7,095 nucleotides of DNA, from contig JANLSO010000013.1 of the NCBI GenBank assembly GCA_031362405.1, forward strand, positions 1-7,095. The letters run 5' to 3'. The stretch is from JANLSO01 sp031362405 (GTDB lineage Bacteria; Actinomycetota; Thermoleophilia; Miltoncostaeales; Miltoncostaeaceae). The position numbers were made by a program, and so were the translations under genes. Of this stretch, positions 6,090 to 7,095 are shown piece after piece. Within the stretch, counting starts at the first letter, position 1. The number at the start of each line of letters is the position of its first letter. The notes under the pieces are model-generated. The model made no database searches. It was not told the origin of the DNA and was given only the letters and a program-made list of their open reading frames with translations.

Positions 6090-6925
6090 GCGAGCGCCTC
6101 GAGGTCAAGAAGACCTACAAGCTGTTCATCGGCGGGGCGTTTCCGCGCTCGGAGTCGGGCCGCACGTTCCCGGTAACCGCGCCCGACGGCGCCCTCTTGG
6201 CCCATGTGGCGCGAGCGTCGCGCAAGGACGTCCGCGACGCCGTGCGCGCCGCGCGTGGCGCCCAGAGCGGTTGGGCCGACCGCACCGCCTACAACCGGGC
6301 GCAGATCATCTACCGGATCGCCGAAGTGCTGGAGGGTCGGGCGGCGCAGCTCACCGCTGAGCTGGAGGCCGTCGGGGTCGCATCCGATGTCGCCCGGGCC
6401 GATGTGGAGACGGCGATCGACGCGGCCGTCTACTGGGCCGGGTTCGCCGACAAGCTCGACGCGCTGGTGGGTGGGGTGAACCCGGTTGCCGGGCCGTTCC
6501 TGAACCTGTCCACGACGGTGCCCTTCGGGGTGTGTGCGCTGGCCTGCCCCAACGAGGGCATCGCCGGTGTGCTCGGCCTCATTGGCCCGGCGATCATGGC
6601 CGGCAACGCGGTCGTGGCTTTGGCCGGAGGGCCCGCGGCGCTCGTCACCAGCACCCTGGGAGAAGTGATCGCCACATCGGATGTCCCGGGTGGTGTGGTG
6701 AACCTGCTCACCGGCGACCACGCGCAGTTGCTGCCGTGGCTGGCCGACCACGACGACGTCGACCTCATCGATCTCAGCGGCGCTCCCGAGGGCCTGGTGG
6801 CCGATCTCGAAGCGCGCACGGCGCAGAACCTGAAGCGCACGACTCACACCCACGGCTCTGAAGACATCCGCACGGCGATGGCGTTCTGTGAGATCCGCAC
6901 CGTTTGGCACCCGGCGCGCATTTGA
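6086..6925 (+). CDS. Non-catalytic aldehyde dehydrogenase-like subunit (ALDH16 C-terminal-domain-like)
   Basis: This 279-residue protein resembles only the cofactor-binding half of an aldehyde dehydrogenase. Its N-terminus (YKLFIGGAFPRSESGRTFPV, 11-30) is a typical ALDH start, and residues 146-210 align with 165-229 of the preceding dehydrogenase through the shared GPAxxxGNxVV and PGxVN patterns. Functional residues are missing. Asn156 still aligns with the oxyanion Asn, but the KPAE lysine position is Leu179, FTGS has become DLSG (229-232), and the protein ends before any ELGGK or catalytic-cysteine region. It closes with a distinct tail, TAQNLKR (245-251) and EIRTVWHP (269-276). There is no internal stop or slippage sign, and the tight ATGA overlap with the dehydrogenase suggests a working partner, not a decaying copy. 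ALDH16 enzymes carry such a non-catalytic second ALDH-like domain fused in one chain; here it seems to be a separate gene. Function (assembly or stabilisation) is inference. Confidence 0.85.
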   Translation: MSERLEVKKTYKLFIGGAFPRSESGRTFPVTAPDGALLAHVARASRKDVRDAVRAARGAQSGWADRTAYNRAQIIYRIAEVLEGRAAQLTAELEAVGVASDVARADVETAIDAAVYWAGFADKLDALVGGVNPVAGPFLNLSTTVPFGVCALACPNEGIAGVLGLIGPAIMAGNAVVALAGGPAALVTSTLGEVIATSDVPGGVVNLLTGDHAQLLPWLADHDDVDLIDLSGAPEGLVADLEARTAQNLKRTTHTHGSEDIRTAMAFCEIRTVWHPARI

Positions 6926-7095
6926 TCGTCGTCCATGAGGAGGTCGCCGCGGCCCTTGCAGACGGCGCACCGGTGGTCGCGTTGGAGTCGACGATCCTCG
7001 CCCACGGTCTTCCACGCCCCGACAATCTGCGCATCGCCCGGCAAATCGAGTACGCCGTTCGCTCCGAAGGGGCCGTTCCCGCAACGATCGCCGTG
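6922..7095 (+). CDS. psuG: Pseudouridine-5'-phosphate glycosidase, N-terminal part (cut by window end)
   Basis: PsuG breaks (reversibly) the C-glycosidic bond of pseudouridine-5'-phosphate, giving uracil and ribose-5-phosphate, usually with a PsuK kinase. The first 58 residues are visible. VVALESTILAHGLPRPDN at 18-35 and the later GAVPATIAV match the conserved start of PsuG, including Glu22, equivalent to catalytic Glu31 of E. coli PsuG. The other active-site residues lie beyond the window. The TTG at 6922 was chosen because it forms a TTGA overlap with the previous stop and gives a sensible N-terminus. The only upstream alternative in frame is TTG 6904, before which a stop occurs at 6889. 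No Shine-Dalgarno sequence precedes it, so translation is probably coupled. It extends the operon from purine nucleosides to modified RNA nucleosides. Confidence 0.92.
   Translation, partial: MIVVHEEVAAALADGAPVVALESTILAHGLPRPDNLRIARQIEYAVRSEGAVPATIAV

Noticed and set aside
5879..7084. 401-codon minus-strand frame spanning both dehydrogenase genes and psuG.
   Set aside because: Antisense shadow of three well-supported genes; composition is biased and no domain is recognisable.

Overview
The window looks like high-GC actinobacterial DNA. Base composition is strongly GC-rich, GTG and TTG starts are common, and gene starts overlap preceding stops (TGATG, ATGA, TTGA, GTGA). The pair purine nucleoside phosphorylase plus phosphohexomutase matches the deoD-pmmB pair of mycobacteria and streptomycetes. 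A secreted prokaryotic-type phospholipase A2 relative also fits an actinomycete. No genus can be assigned from this sequence alone.

Layout. Positions 1-103 hold no gene I can support. Positions 104-573 (+) carry a small secreted phospholipase A2-like gene that looks damaged: its signal-peptide start appears to be out of frame by one base, and the catalytic histidine is an arginine. Three bases further on, and convergent with it, lies a complete YefM-YoeB toxin-antitoxin module on the minus strand (577-1076), with a GTGA overlap between antitoxin and toxin. A 64-bp divergent control region (1077-1140) separates it from the main operon.

Main operon (1141 to the window end, +). It contains six tightly packed genes: trimeric purine nucleoside phosphorylase, an alpha-phosphohexomutase, deoxyribose-phosphate aldolase, a full-length aldehyde dehydrogenase, a short non-catalytic aldehyde dehydrogenase-like protein, and the beginning of pseudouridine-5'-phosphate glycosidase (cut by the window edge). 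Four of the five junctions are 1- or 4-base overlaps; the only gap (31 bases) precedes deoC. The first gene has a TATAGT box seven bases before its GTG and no Shine-Dalgarno sequence, which suggests a leaderless transcript.

How the genes fit together (inference from families). The phosphorylase releases (deoxy)ribose-1-phosphate from purine nucleosides. The phosphohexomutase probably moves the phosphate to C5 in place of the unrelated DeoB. DeoC splits deoxyribose-5-phosphate into glyceraldehyde-3-phosphate and acetaldehyde, and the dehydrogenase pair oxidises the aldehyde. PsuG adds pseudouridine-phosphate breakdown. The operon therefore reads as nucleoside salvage and catabolism to central metabolites.

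Most interesting points: (1) the two dehydrogenase genes together look like a two-gene version of the two-domain ALDH16 enzyme; (2) the phospholipase A2-like gene lacks its catalytic histidine and has a probable frameshift; (3) a putative leaderless operon promoter with inverted repeats is shared with a divergent toxin-antitoxin module. I see no CRISPR array, tRNA, rRNA, insertion sequence or integrase.
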